A stretch of 64,000 bases of DNA from Ceratopteris richardii (Eukaryota; Streptophyta; Polypodiopsida; Polypodiales; Pteridaceae), in contig CM035439.1 of NCBI GenBank assembly GCA_020310875.1, forward strand, positions 141,055,139 to 141,119,138. The letters run 5' to 3'. Of this stretch, positions 21,145 to 31,533 are shown one piece after another; the stretch's first letter is position 1; each line of letters begins with the position of its first letter. A model generated the notes under the pieces. It saw only the letters and a list, made by a program, of their open reading frames with translations. It did not search any database and was not told where the DNA came from. The translations under genes and the position numbers were made by a program.

Positions 21145-23420
21145 TTACAAATTATCATATTGATTCTTCAATTTTGGAAACATAATCCTTTCTACATCAT
21201 AGCGCAACTCATTGCACATTTCTCTAAGATTTTCTTCGGCTAATGATATTTCTGCTTCGAAAAATTCTTTAGGGTCTAATAGTTGTTGACCAGCACTCCT
21301 ATAACTAAAAGTAAAAGCTTCTAATTCGGGAATTCGATGCTGAAAACCCTCTAATAATTTATCAAAGGCAAAAGTTACATCTGATAATTTAGTGATACAT
21401 TCCGTAGTAGTTTTCATCATCTCTTCTAACTTAGTCTGGCAGGTAAGTTCCAAAATTGAAGAAGCTTTCCGGGGCTTATCCACTTCTACCTCTTTATCTT
21501 CCAATACCAGATTTGCATCTACACAATGTTTCCATTGCTCTACCTGTCTCTCCAACTCAAGTATTCCTATGATCGGCGCCTGTATGGTGTCTAGGTTTTC
21601 TTGAATAGTTCCAAGCTTTTCTTCCAATGCAGTAAAGTCTAAATTTTGGATTGCCAGTCTTTCTTCCACGTCCGTAGTTGAGATACTTTGCCTTTTCATT
21701 TCTCCACTCTGTTATTTAACTTTAACTTTTAATCTCTATACTTCCTGCTCAACCTTCTACAACTTCGTAACTAACTCTTTATTACCCTTCTTTAATTTTT
21801 TATTCGATTTCTGCATTTGGCCAATCTTTGCTTGCAATTGAGTCATGATTTTTGCTTTTTCCTCTACAATGACTTTCAGAGTATTGTTCTCTATCAATGT
21901 CTCATTTAACTCATCAGCTAGTTCTTCATTAGCCGGCCTAACTCGATCCATATTCTCAGCTCTGACGGCTTCTATCTCTCCTTGGAGTTGATTGATATGA
22001 GCTACCATCTGCTCCCTCTCTGTAACCTAGCTATCCTTTTCCAGCATTATAGCATTGTACTTCTTTTGGAAATCTTCAAGCTTTATTGAACTCTAGGCCA
22101 AAACACAAGCTAAGTCTCCAAGGAGTTCTGGTCGAACGGTGTCATTACTATACATCCACGGATATATTACATGTGTGGACTGAAGTGGAGGTAACTTCAC
22201 CCTTCCTTCTGTGGTTTTCCATTTATCCACCAGACCACACTCTTGAAATGTATATAATACTGGTATTCGGCTCGAAGACTCACCGGAACGACCACCTTGA
22301 TCCTGTTGTTGGTTTTGGCGTCGCTCTTCTTCTTCCACCTTTCGTGCTGCCTCTTCTTCTCTTGCACATCTCTCTTCTTCTTGATGTTTTCATGCTGCCT
22401 CTTCCTCGTTTTCCTTCCTTTCAGCTTCTTCCTAGACCTTCCTATCTGCTTCTTCCCTGGCATTCCTTTTGTCTTCTTCCCTGTGATTCTCCTCCACCTA
22501 GCACCTTCTAGATTCCTCCTCTTCATCCACCTCGATTTCAACCTGATCTTGAGAAGTGTTCCCTCTAGATTTCTGCTTTGTCGCTCGTTTCTTTAGAAGC
22601 TGTAAAAATACTTTACTCGAGCATATTGTGTATTCTCGAGGTAATTATTTTGCAGTCGAAAAGAGTAGGGAAAATATTACTCCTACCTTGGAGTCCTGAA
22701 TTGCATTAACAGCTCATCCGATGCGTCGAAACAACCTCGAGACTTCCTTCTTCAACTTTCAAAAAATAATTTCAGCCCAGTTTACTTGGGTCTTTGCAAA
22801 TTCCTTCACCAGAGCAAAGAGCTACTGGGACACCCCATGTTTAGCCTGCAAGCTGATGACCATCATTGTTAACAACATACCCCACTTCAACGAGTTGTCA
22901 TCTGGCAGCTGTGCAAAACGGTATTCACCCGAACATGGTTTGCCTAGCAATGCGCAAATCTCTACAGCATCAATAGGCTCCGTGCTTGACATGATACCCT
23001 CCTTAGCCACATGGTATCACTCAGCAATTAGATCCAGCTGCAAAGTGCACCACTTCCTGCCCTATACAAATACTGATATCCTATGCGTTGATGTCATTAC
23101 CCTCTGTTTGCCGGACTATCTCCATAGCAATCTCCTTTGCTTGGGGGTGAGATCTAATGTTGCGCCAATCCCTCATAGCGCATTGTAGGATTCCTCTGCA
23201 TTTGAACCACTCCTTCTACTCCTTGGATAGCTTCTCGGGGATGTAGAGAAGGTGACAGTCCAAGAATGACACTCCCATCTTGCTACTATCCACCTGCTTT
23301 GCGATTTGTACACGCGAAAGCTTTGTATAATACCTGCGCTCCTCTCCCTGTAGCCGCTTTGCTCGCAAATTCGCCAAATGAGCCGGATTTGTTAAAGTGT
23401 GCAACCTTTTATGCCCCACC
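21145..23420 (-). pseudogene. Coiled-coil accessory protein, antisense to its LTR element
   Basis: Read on the minus strand from about 23420 to a stop at 21145-21147. The N-terminal part has MGVSFLDCHLLYIPEKLSKE (23270), SSTEPIDAVEICALLGKPC...SLKWGMLLTMMVISLQAKH (22990-22830) and VNWAEIIF; then an acidic, Arg/Glu-rich middle (EEEAARKVEEEERRQNQQQD, about 22340) and a C-terminal coiled coil (INQLQGEIEAVRAENMDRVR; EEKLGTIQENLDTIQAPIIG). About ten stops interrupt it; open pieces are 21145-21699, 21757-22008, 22093-22541, 22822-23010 and 23216-23419. It stops 28 bases from a plus-strand PBS, so it runs against the element, like the ORF at 3867-5800. Introns are possible. Confidence 0.6.
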
Positions 23421-24593
23421 TGCCTATGTATACAATTACTCCCTTGGTTCTACATTCACTAATAGTATACAACGAAATGTTTTTTTGTCAAATGTCGTAC
23501 TAGATGCTCTACCTATCGTTTTGGACCTTATAGATGTTGGTTATTGTTTCCATGTTAAACAATTTTTCCTTTGCATAACCATGCACTTGGATGATGTTGT
23601 ACTCCTGATGCAGATATCGTTTGCCCTATTGAGAGCATTCTTGCTGCCTTGGCATCCTATCTTTAAAATTGGTCAATATTATGATGTGTGTATTATCGAC
23701 AGTAATATTGAATTTGTTCGTCACTCATGTGTATGGATTTCTATTTCGGGATTATGCTATGAATTAGAGGCATATACGTTGTCATGTCTCATTAAAGTTT
23801 TCATCTCATATATTGATGTAATCATTACGGAGGAGATTTTGGTTCCTTGATTTTGTGTTGTATTACTTGGAGTACTTGATAGAAGATCCCAAACGAGCAT
23901 CGACGTCCCACATGAAGTCACTTGGCAACTTTTGAATTTTCTTCTTACACATTTATAATCCCTTTGTTGTACACATATTGATCTAGGAAATGATGTAATT
24001 GGTCCACCCTTGCACTTCATGTATGCATATAGGAGGGCAAGATCAGGGGTTATGTGAGTGGTATTCATGAACCTTGGATTAAGTTCCAGGCACTTCACTT
24101 TGCCTCTTACATTGCTTTTGTTCTTGGATATGTTATGAGCTTTATTTGCATTCCATACCATGGTCTAACCATGTAGATAGGTTTGCAAGTATTGTTCATA
24201 AGGGTAGAGCATAATTATGTGTGCAGATATACATTTGGATTGACAGGTTGTTACTACATTGGTTATGTACATGGAGTTGGACTATTCTATTTCAAGAGAG
24301 GTGCTATCACTTTAGCATTATGAGGATTTACATGGGGATTATCTATTGGATTGAGTTCTCATCTTTAGAAACTTTATTTTAGTTAATTAGTGTGATGGTG
24401 CCGGAGACCTAGCACACAAGAGATGTGGAGGCTCATGGGGTTAAGCACTTGTGGAGAAGGCTTAGAGAAGATATGCCTCAACCTCTCTTTCTTATATGAC
24501 ATGTTGTATCAAGGTTCCCAACCTATAAGTGGTTTCCATGTAATTTTCGTCTTGTTGAGGGGGTATTACTTATCAAGGGATAGTGGTAGTTCA
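23421..24593. other. Unassigned part of tRNA-Lys-type segment
   Basis: An open plus-strand frame of 194 codons (23266-23850) overlaps the antisense ORF and is hydrophobic throughout; I do not recognise it. Between 23850 and 24590 no domain was seen. The region probably holds the interior of the two tRNA-Lys-type elements whose PBS ends face each other. Confidence 0.3.
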
Positions 24594-24611
24594 AGTCCAC
24601 CGTGCGTGCCA
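24594..24611 (-). promoter_or_regulatory. Primer-binding site, tRNA-Lys-like, opposite orientation
   Basis: On the minus strand TGGCACGCACGGTGGACT, with the LTR end (ctaaca) one base outside at 24613. Its orientation faces the PBS at 21099. Confidence 0.65.
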
Positions 24612-24612
24612 G

Positions 24613-24690
24613 TGTTAGGGGCATTTTGTATCTTGCTATCCTTTGGGCTATTTTAGAGTTGAGATTATATTTGTAAGGTTGGATTAGAGA
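24613..24690 (-). repeat. LTR fragment of a tRNA-Lys-type element
   Basis: This is a stretch of about 80 bases between the PBS and the point where gypsy integrase homology resumes. It begins tgttaggggc on the plus strand, and so ends in ca in minus orientation. It is too short to be a complete LTR. Confidence 0.4.
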
Positions 24691-25470
24691 GTGAGTGAGA
24701 GATTGGATAGAGGTACACACTTCTTGAAAGAAGTCATTGAAAATCTACTTCAAGAATTCATAGTGATACATAAAAAGTCGGCCCCCTATCATCCCCAAGC
24801 TAAGGGACAAGCCGAGAGCACAAATAAGATCCTATGTAACGTATTGAAAAAACTCGTAAATAATAAACACTCTGATTGGGACAAACAGCTTCATCATGCT
24901 GTTTGGGCATATCGAGTTGCCTACAAATCGGTACTCAATGCCACCCCATTTCAGATCGTCTTCGGACGGAATGCTGTGCTACCATTGGACTTCCTAATCC
25001 CAACATTAAAAGTAGCACAAGAGCATGAGTGGAATGGACATGAATTGTCCTCTAGGATATTTGATCTAGAACACTTAGGTGAGATGAGGCTACGAGCGGC
25101 AGCAGAGATCTATGCTGCAAAGAAAAGACAAAAGGCATACTTTGATGCACACGTCAAGGATAAAGGATTGAAAGAAGAAGATCTAGTGTTGGTTTATACA
25201 CTAAAGTAGCATGCCCCCAAGTTGGAGAAACGAGGATATGGACCCATGATCATTAATAGAATTTCCACTAGGAGTGCGGTTCAATTGGCCACTTTAGAAG
25301 GTGACATCTTCCCAAACTATATTAGTGGATGTCGAGTCAAGCTGTATCAAGAACCTCTTACAGAGGATATGTTAATGAGACTCAACACTGCTAGGAAGTG
25401 AAAAGAAGAAGAGTTGAGGGTAAGGGAAGAAGCACAGGCAGAGGCTAGAGAGCGCATTAGGCAAAATAAG
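24691..25470 (+). pseudogene. Integrase core and C-terminus (inner element)
   Basis: It resumes at the second catalytic Asp region (LDRGTHFLKEVIENLLQEFI) and reads HKKSAPYHPQAKGQAESTNK, which retains the catalytic Glu, then WAYRVAYKSVLNATPFQIVF, KKRQKAYFDAHVKDKGLKEE and, after a TAG near 25207, KRGYGPMIIN and CRVKLYQEPLTEDM. It aligns closely with 14990-15645 of the outer element. The zinc domain and first Asp are absent, so it is inactive. Codons are cleaner than in the outer copy. Confidence 0.9.
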
Positions 25471-25489
25471 TTAAGGTGACTAGGCTTAG

Positions 25490-25960
25490 ATGTCAACCCG
25501 AAAAGCCCCAAAATATCACATGGACATGTGCCAAAAATCGGGCATAATTACTTGTCGCATAATCGATCAATGCCTCTTTGTGACTGTGGAGGTAGGTCGA
25601 GGAAAGAGTGGAAGGACTGTGAGAGCCTTGGTTGACTCAGGTGCAGCAACTAGTGTAGTTAGACTTTCATACTGCCAAGACCTACAATTGAACATCAAGC
25701 CCATAGAAGCCTATCTCATAGGTTTGGGAGGTGTGGAAACCCCTTGTTTGGGTGAGATGGAACTTCCCATCTACCTTCAAGATGTTCCAATGAAAATCAA
25801 AATGCTAGTGTGTCACGATGAGGACCTAACAGAGCCACTTGTCTTGGGTCAAGATTAGATTTATGACCATGTAGTCAACTTGAGCCTAAGAAGTCAACTT
25901 CTTCAAGTTTGGGTAAAGGAACAATGCATTACATTAGAATTAACGAATTGCATGCTCACA
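25490..25960 (+). CDS. Second aspartic-protease-like domain (PR2), inner copy
   Basis: The open frame 25490-25858 (stop TAG 25856-25858, then same-frame continuation) shows ALVDSGAATSVVRLSYCQDL, GLGGVETPCLGEMELPIY and LVLGQ followed by D and the stop where the outer copy has DW. It aligns with 15838-16200 over most of its length and sits at the same place after integrase. The active-site DSG is intact. The start at 25490 is the first ATG; the outer copy has no ATG at the equivalent point, so the domain may really be the end of a longer polyprotein. Confidence 0.75.
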
Positions 25961-26039
25961 GATCATGGCACCACACACTCTCTTAGTTCCTCTAAGGCTA
26001 ATCTTCATGAGCAAGATGTTGTATGTGTCAAAAGCTCTA

Positions 26040-26780
26040 TGATCCAAAAGACTCAATCATGGAAGGATAGTCGCAAAGGCAAGCAGACCCTCCTTCTTTT
26101 TCGAAGAGTAAAGCATCCACAATAGTTCAACCTCAGAAGCAAGTGAAACTGTACAAGACAACCGGTATATCAAATAGACAAAGAGCCTTCAAGAGTAAAG
26201 TAGTTCCATGCATAAAGTAGATCTGGGTACGAAAAGGAGAGGAACCACTAGCTATGCCAAAACAATTTCCACCCAGGCAAGCCAACCATGGGAAGACAAG
26301 AACCAAGCAACTAGGACCAGCTCAACCAAAAGGACTTGGACAAATTTGGGTACCAAAAAAATTAACGGCAGCTCAACAAGGGCAATTACATATGTGGGTT
26401 CCCAGAGCACTCTTACATGCACAAATGCCTATGCTCTCCACCATGCAAAAGATCTAGCCAAGGAGAGAAAAGGGTAAGAACCGAGCACAAAAAACAAAAG
26501 AAGATAAAATCAACCCTTCGGCAAAAGTAAGAAGACAATCATCAAGGATATGGGTTTGGAAGCCAAAAGTACCAGTAACTTCCACAGAACCAAAGAGCCA
26601 ACCACATTGGACACCAAGTTTCAGCAACCATCCAAAGAGGAAGAGGCCAGAGGTGATCTCTCTAAGGCCAACTACTATTCTAAAATGGATCCCTATAGGG
26701 AGGATTACATCATTTCAAGATCCAATCGCCACCTCCAAACAAAGATTGCATCAAGTCTGTAAGTAAGACTAGAAGCCTCG
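26040..26780 (+). pseudogene. Trp-Pro-Lys repeat tract, inner copy
   Basis: Frames overlap, with recurrent IWVRKGEEPLA (26220), GQIWVPKKLTAAQQGQLHMW (26338), VPRALLHAQ and SRIWVWKPKVP (26540). It corresponds to 16306-16945 of the outer element and also follows PR2. It is rich in Lys, Gln, Pro and Ser. Its function is unknown. Confidence 0.5.
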
Positions 26781-27725
26781 ACCAACAACAACCATGTGCC
26801 TTTGGCATAACCTTGTCTTTTGCACCATTCAGGTCATGCATTTCCAAAGTGTACATTAATATAGGGCCACATTACACGGCCGTGCATGGACACAATTGAG
26901 AAATCCCAAGCACATGAGACACATTATATTTTATTGATGCTAACACCTTTCTTCTTGTTTTGTGACATTGTTCCCCCCCCCCCCCCCCCCCCAACAAAAA
27001 AAAAAAGGAGAAAAAAAAGAGAGAGACAAGATTGTGCGCTTGAAGAATCTCATAAAGTAAACCATCAGAAAGGACATCCATCGACAAGAAAGAAAAGCCA
27101 ATGGTCTATCACCATGATGGAAGTATAACATGAAGAGATGAAGATCGACAGACCTTTCACCATGTTAAGAATTGTAGACTTCAACAACACTATGACCATG
27201 ATCGATTAGGAAACGTCTTCATCGGCATACCCTTGAGCACTTAGCTCAAGACCCAAATTCTTGCACCATAATTCTATCAATGCATTCCGCAAGTATGCGT
27301 GCATAGGGCCACATTGGAAGGCCGTGCAGAAGGTACATATCTTCTTCAACCCATGCACTAACACACTTACCCATCATCCAGTATGAGCTACAAGTAACTA
27401 ACATGAAAACTATGAAAGCCATCTTTGAAAGAACCAGAGGACATCAAGGTGACAATAGTAGGCACACGGAAGCAGTCCACTATCAAGAGCTGCTCACACT
27501 CAACAGTTGCAACCTCTTTTGAGTAGCTAGCAATTTCTGAAAGCTCAAAAATACACCATCAAGCTGGAATACAAGATAGAAGTACATACATAGGGACTAC
27601 AACTTACAAAGGATAGTATCGAAAAATGAAGGACTAGACAATCGACCCCGCAACATGGACATTACCTCTCAAGTACTATATGGAACAACCACTCCCACAA
27701 GGGTATGTCAAGGACGACAGATTTG
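26781..27725 (+). other. Non-coding tail of inner element
   Basis: No domain is seen. A 20-base C run (26973-26992) is followed by an A-rich purine stretch to about 27030. Two similar phrases, tagggccacatt with ggccgtgca, occur at 26861-26887 and 27304-27327, suggesting an old internal duplication. The accessory ORF of the outer element has no counterpart here. Confidence 0.4.
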
Positions 27726-27736
27726 AGAGGGGGGAG
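27726..27736 (+). promoter_or_regulatory. Polypurine tract
   Basis: gagaggggggag stands directly before the 3' LTR and would prime plus-strand DNA. The same sequence type (gtagagagggggg) precedes the LTR at 30851. Confidence 0.85.
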
Positions 27737-28363
27737 TGTTGACCCTCGAGGTCGCGCACAAGCATGGAAGAACATCAAGGAAGTGGACACATAAGAAGAA
27801 GGAGCATGTAGGGATCTTCAAGAAGCACATGTCAAATTTTTAGAAGAAATCCCTATAAAAATAGTGATTTTATCACTAAAAACCATTGTAAATACCATTT
27901 TCCATTTTTGAAACTCCATTTTCTTCAAGCCAATGAGTCCTCAAGCTTGAGGAGTATTAGAAGTATCATCCTACCAATTTTCATAATTTTTAGACTTCGT
28001 TTGAGCCCTAAAATAAGCCCTAGAACCTAATTTTTAACTAGGCGAAAAACTAGGTCTAGACAGGGCCAAAACCACACAAAAAACTATAAAAAAGTGCTGG
28101 AGAGCTCATTTTTGAGGTTAGCTTGTTGTAGATTTGAGCCTGGTAAGAGAGTTCTTTTGTAATCAAAGATCTTCCATTGTTCCACTCTTTGCTCTTACTT
28201 TGTGCACATGTGTGTGTATGTGTGTGCATGCTTGTGTGCTTTCACTCACGCACTTCTGCCATCACTTGCTCACGATATTCATACCAGTCCTCACATCTCC
28301 ACGGATTGACATTTATGAGGTGCAACTCCTCATGTTGGTACTCACGATTATGCTAGAGTGACA
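27737..28363 (+). repeat. 3' LTR of inner gypsy element
   Basis: It starts tgttgaccctcgagg and ends agagtgaca. It is colinear with 19048-19665, with a few extra bases (for example tgattttatcac against tgatcac). The TGAAC duplication follows. Confidence 0.95.
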
Positions 28364-30835
28364 TGAACAAACTTCCCAGGCCACCCTCTTTTCTTTGATT
28401 ACCAACTCTCTATATACTTCCCCATTTTGGTCTATAGAACCCCACATTGGACACCCCCTTCTACCTGTTATAGAAGGACACCCACGGCCCATAGAAGGTA
28501 GTCTAGGTTTCCTTGCTTTCAAGGGACCCATACTTCCCACATCCCCCCTTCAAGGGACCCATACTTCCCATCCGCCTCATCCATGTTCCCCTATACCTCA
28601 ATTGCCACCATAGCCCCACCCCATTACATATCATTCATGGAACACTTCGTTCATGCTCCTGCCACTCATATGCTAGGTTCACAAACACTCACAACCACTT
28701 CATTATACACACACACCACACTCACTTCACCTACCATACCCACATACATGGTAGCTCCTGCATGCACCGTACTGTCTGACCCCATGGACATATCACCACC
28801 CACAACACCTCCCCCTTCCCCCATGATTCCACCATCCCCCATTCCCGTACCACCAACTTCACCTGCACCCACCTCTTTGTTTGACACTGCATCCACCATT
28901 CCCATTCCCATTCCCATTCCCATTCCCATTCCCATTCCCATTCCCATTCCCATTCCCATTTGCATTCCCATTCCCAATCCCATTCCCCCTGCATTCCAAT
29001 CTGTCCCCTTGCATCCCATATTGTATATAATGCATTCAATACAATCGTTCAATGTGTCTTTTCAACTAAAACATGATTATCACAGACTAGAAGATAGGAG
29101 TGCTGCCTTCCATGCAGAATCCCAAAAATTACAAGCAAGTGTCACAACGTTGGAGGTAGCCAACAAAACTCTCCAGGTAGAATAGTCCACCTTATAGCAA
29201 GCTCATGCTGAGCTAGAATCCAAGATGAACGATGGAGATGCCCAAGGCCTTAAGGACTTGGAGACAATGCTACATGAGCAACATCTCACCAATGCCAAAT
29301 TATGAAGAAATCTAGGGCTTCTCAAGAAGCACATGTCTGTGGCATTGGATGAGAACAAGCAACTTTAGCAACAAAACCAAGACAATCTTGAAGCAGCTAT
29401 GGAAGGAACCCCAGGAGTAGAGATTAGTCCTACTAAGTATCTAGCTGTTCCCTCAAAAGACATAAAGATACTATTTGAGGAACATGCCAACTTTTAGAAT
29501 CCTATGAAAAGCTGGAATCCGAATGTGCAGACCTCAGGAAGCAACTAGCCACCATAGGCACAGCTCAACGAGAGCCTGGCATCCCTCAATAGTCTACAAA
29601 AGAACTAGAAGCCCTAAGGAAATAGGTGGAAAACCTACAAGCAAGACTACTACCATATGAAAGGCCACCCTCTCCAATTGAAGAACCAAAACCTGTAACA
29701 GTGGTGGAGATTCTAGTCGAAGAAAGTTTTGAAGAACCATATGATATGATGCCACTACAACCGAGGGCTAAGACACGTTTGAGATAGAAGCACCAAATTG
29801 GCTAAAGAGGGTAGAGTAGATAGGACATACCCGTGATGATCGAGTAGCTTTCAAATCCGGTTGCTTTCCAATCTGAAAGACACTATTCTAAAATCTTGTT
29901 ATTTTAAGAACCTATCCCATCAATAGCTAATTACCACATTCGAAATGCAATACATGCCTTACTTTGTATTGTTAGCCTACCATAATGTGGAGATTAAGAG
30001 GCATACAAGGAAAGAGCCAACATTCGCCACTCAGTTTGAGACTGATGATCTACTAGAAGAGGCTTGAGAAGGCTTGATTTTTCAACCTAATTGGCATGAG
30101 TGACTGTTGACAGACTACCCTGAAATGATGCACACATGGGCAACCATGCCACTCTATATTAAATATAACCCATGTTATTGCCCTATTGTCTATTGTAGAT
30201 CTTGTCAAGCTTTCACAATTAGAGTCCACAACAATAAAGAGTGTTTAGATAACTATCCATACTTTGCTCCACCTAGAGGGCCACCCACCATCGCCTATAT
30301 GATCTCCGCTATATGCCATTGGTCTACATGGTTAAAGAAGGTACCAGACATTGCCGCATAGATGTGTATGAATATTTTCGAGTTGATGATGGTAGTGTTC
30401 AAGAATTTTTGCAAGATTCAAGCTCCATATATTTTAGCCCTCAAAGTTTTTGAAGGAGACCATGATTTAGTATATGAAATGAGCCAAACCCCCTCCATCA
30501 ACATAATTTATGCATGGCATACAAGCATAAAGTACTTATCTTCTTGCTACAAGTAGACATTCGAAGAAATGTTCTCTACCGGGTTTTGGGAATACCACTC
30601 AGAAATTTTCATTCCCAGACCGACACACCTGTTGCATCTCTTCACGGTAGAACAAGCCATACATGCAGATCAGCTATGTCTGCCACATCTGAACATTCGA
30701 CGTCTAATTGATTAAAATCAAATGATGATAGACCTAACAAGAGGACTACGCATACAAGAACATCACCTCGCCAACAATGCCATTGAATATTATATCAAAC
30801 ACTCCCTATAACAAGGGTCTGTCATAGATGACAGA
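28364..30835 (+). pseudogene. Accessory ORF, C-terminal part: Pro-rich and coiled coil
   Basis: This resumes the outer element after the insertion. The open frame 28583-29185 has a Thr/Pro-rich stretch (SPMIPPSPIPVPPTSPAPTS), a Pro-Ile dipeptide run from a hexanucleotide repeat, then [20 protein letters not shown], the start of a coiled coil that continues with stops (HAELESKMNDGDAQGLKDLE). A last globular part includes HTWATMPLYIKYNPCYCPIV (30127) and LFTVEQAIHADQLCLPHLNI (about 30640), ending near 30713. No membrane segment is seen. About a dozen stops break it. The role is unknown. Confidence 0.55.
28895..28985 (+). repeat. Hexanucleotide repeat (cccatt)n encoding Pro-Ile
   Basis: Around 14 near-perfect cccatt units lie inside the accessory ORF. 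Length is a multiple of three, so expansion keeps the frame. It probably arose by replication slippage. Confidence 0.95.
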
Positions 30836-30850
30836 CAGTAGAGAGGGGGG
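30836..30850 (+). promoter_or_regulatory. Polypurine tract of outer gypsy element
   Basis: The purine run cagtagagagggggg lies directly before tgttgg of the 3' LTR. Confidence 0.85.
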
Positions 30851-31360
30851 TGTTGGTAGTAGTCAAGGAAGTTAGGGAATTACAAGACAAGGAAGCCAGT
30901 GCAAAGAGTTAGAGCAGAGGGGAAAGCCACACAAAACCAAGTAGGCAAAGCAGTCAAAGAAGATCCGACAATTAGGCCATACAATTTTTCCAAGATATTT
31001 TAAATCCCTTTTAATAGTGATTTTTATCACTACATGAACATTGTAAATACCATTTTTGGTAGATTAGACTCCATTTTGTTCAAGCAAAGGGTAGCTAGAG
31101 AGCTCAATTTTGGGGTTAACTTGTTAGAGCTTTGAGCTATTGTAAGAGATTTCTTGAGTAATGGAAAACACTCCATTGTTCCTCTCTTTGTTCTTGCCTT
31201 ATGTGCATGTGTGTGTATGTATGTGCATGCTTGTGTGCTTCTCACTCATGCACTTGTGCCTTCACTTGCTCATAGTTGTCATATGAGTCCCCATGTCTCC
31301 ACCGATTGAGATTTATGAGGTGGATCTCCTCACATTGATACTTACCATTGTGCTAGAGTG
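30851..31360 (+). repeat. 3' LTR of outer gypsy element
   Basis: It starts tgttggtagtagtcaagg. Its second half matches the family LTRs (tagtgatttttatcactacatgaacattg, the TG-rich run, gaggtggatctcctcac, tgctagagtg). Its first 150 bases differ from the inner element's LTRs, so outer and inner elements are different subfamilies. The last few bases are lost where chromovirus sequence begins. Confidence 0.8.
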
Positions 31361-31364
31361 AAAA

Positions 31365-31533
31365 TGGTTTTCACCAAAAGTTATTCGTTCAAATCGGGAT
31401 GTTCGTTTTTGTAATCACGTTTGGGTTGCATTATTTCAAAGTTTAGGTTCTAACATAGACTTAAGCTTTCTATTTCATCCTAAACGTAATGGGCAAAGTG
31501 AAGCTACGAATAGTTCTATTTTAGATTTATTAC
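31365..31533 (+). pseudogene. Chromovirus integrase core, left part
   Basis: In one frame this reads SPKVIRSNRDVRFCNHVWVA, LFQSLGSNIDLSFLFHPKRN and GQSEATNSSILDLL, the region from the second catalytic Asp to just past the Glu of a gypsy integrase. The frame is cut at 31533 by the copia insertion and continues at 47565. The start of the element is missing at its left edge, against the gypsy LTR. Confidence 0.8.

Larger units (their letters stand above)
19048..28363 (+). mobile_element. Inner gypsy element, inserted in accessory ORF
   Basis: This is an LTR pair (618 and 627 bp) with a perfect 5-base duplication. Inside are the tRNA-Asp PBS, a repeat-rich leader, a short protease remnant, a tRNA-Lys-type segment (20613-24690), the integrase C-terminal half, PR2, the Trp-Pro-Lys tract, a non-coding tail and a polypurine tract. 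Gag, RT and RNase H are missing, so it could only move with help. The LTRs look similar throughout by eye, with scattered differences. Confidence 0.85.
9864..31360 (+). mobile_element. Athila-like gypsy element (outer), interrupted
   Basis: From left to right: gag, protease, RT, RNase H, integrase, a second protease-like domain, a Trp-Pro-Lys-rich tract, an accessory ORF, a polypurine tract (30836-30850) and a 3' LTR (30851-31360). The accessory ORF is split at 19047/28364 by a related element with a perfect 5-base duplication (TGAAC). The 5' LTR and the start of gag are missing. The tRNA-Asp PBS of relatives and an extra ORF between integrase and the 3' LTR point to the Athila/Tat side of plant gypsy. 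Many stops make it inactive. Confidence 0.8.

Noticed and set aside
22086..22596. Plus-strand open frames rich in Phe/Leu/Ser
   Set aside because: They are the reverse strand of the Glu/Arg-rich coiled-coil coding sequence.
23266..23850. Plus-strand open frame of 194 codons, hydrophobic
   Set aside because: It overlaps the more convincing antisense accessory ORF and has no recognisable motif; an envelope-like role was considered but there is no signal peptide or typical layout.
28666..29052. Minus-strand frame with Met-Gly repeats
   Set aside because: It is the shadow of the hexanucleotide repeat on the coding plus strand.
17193..30713. Accessory ORF as a retroviral-type envelope gene
   Set aside because: Position fits, but no signal peptide, transmembrane helix or cleavage site is visible; coiled coils and Pro-rich stretches alone are not enough.
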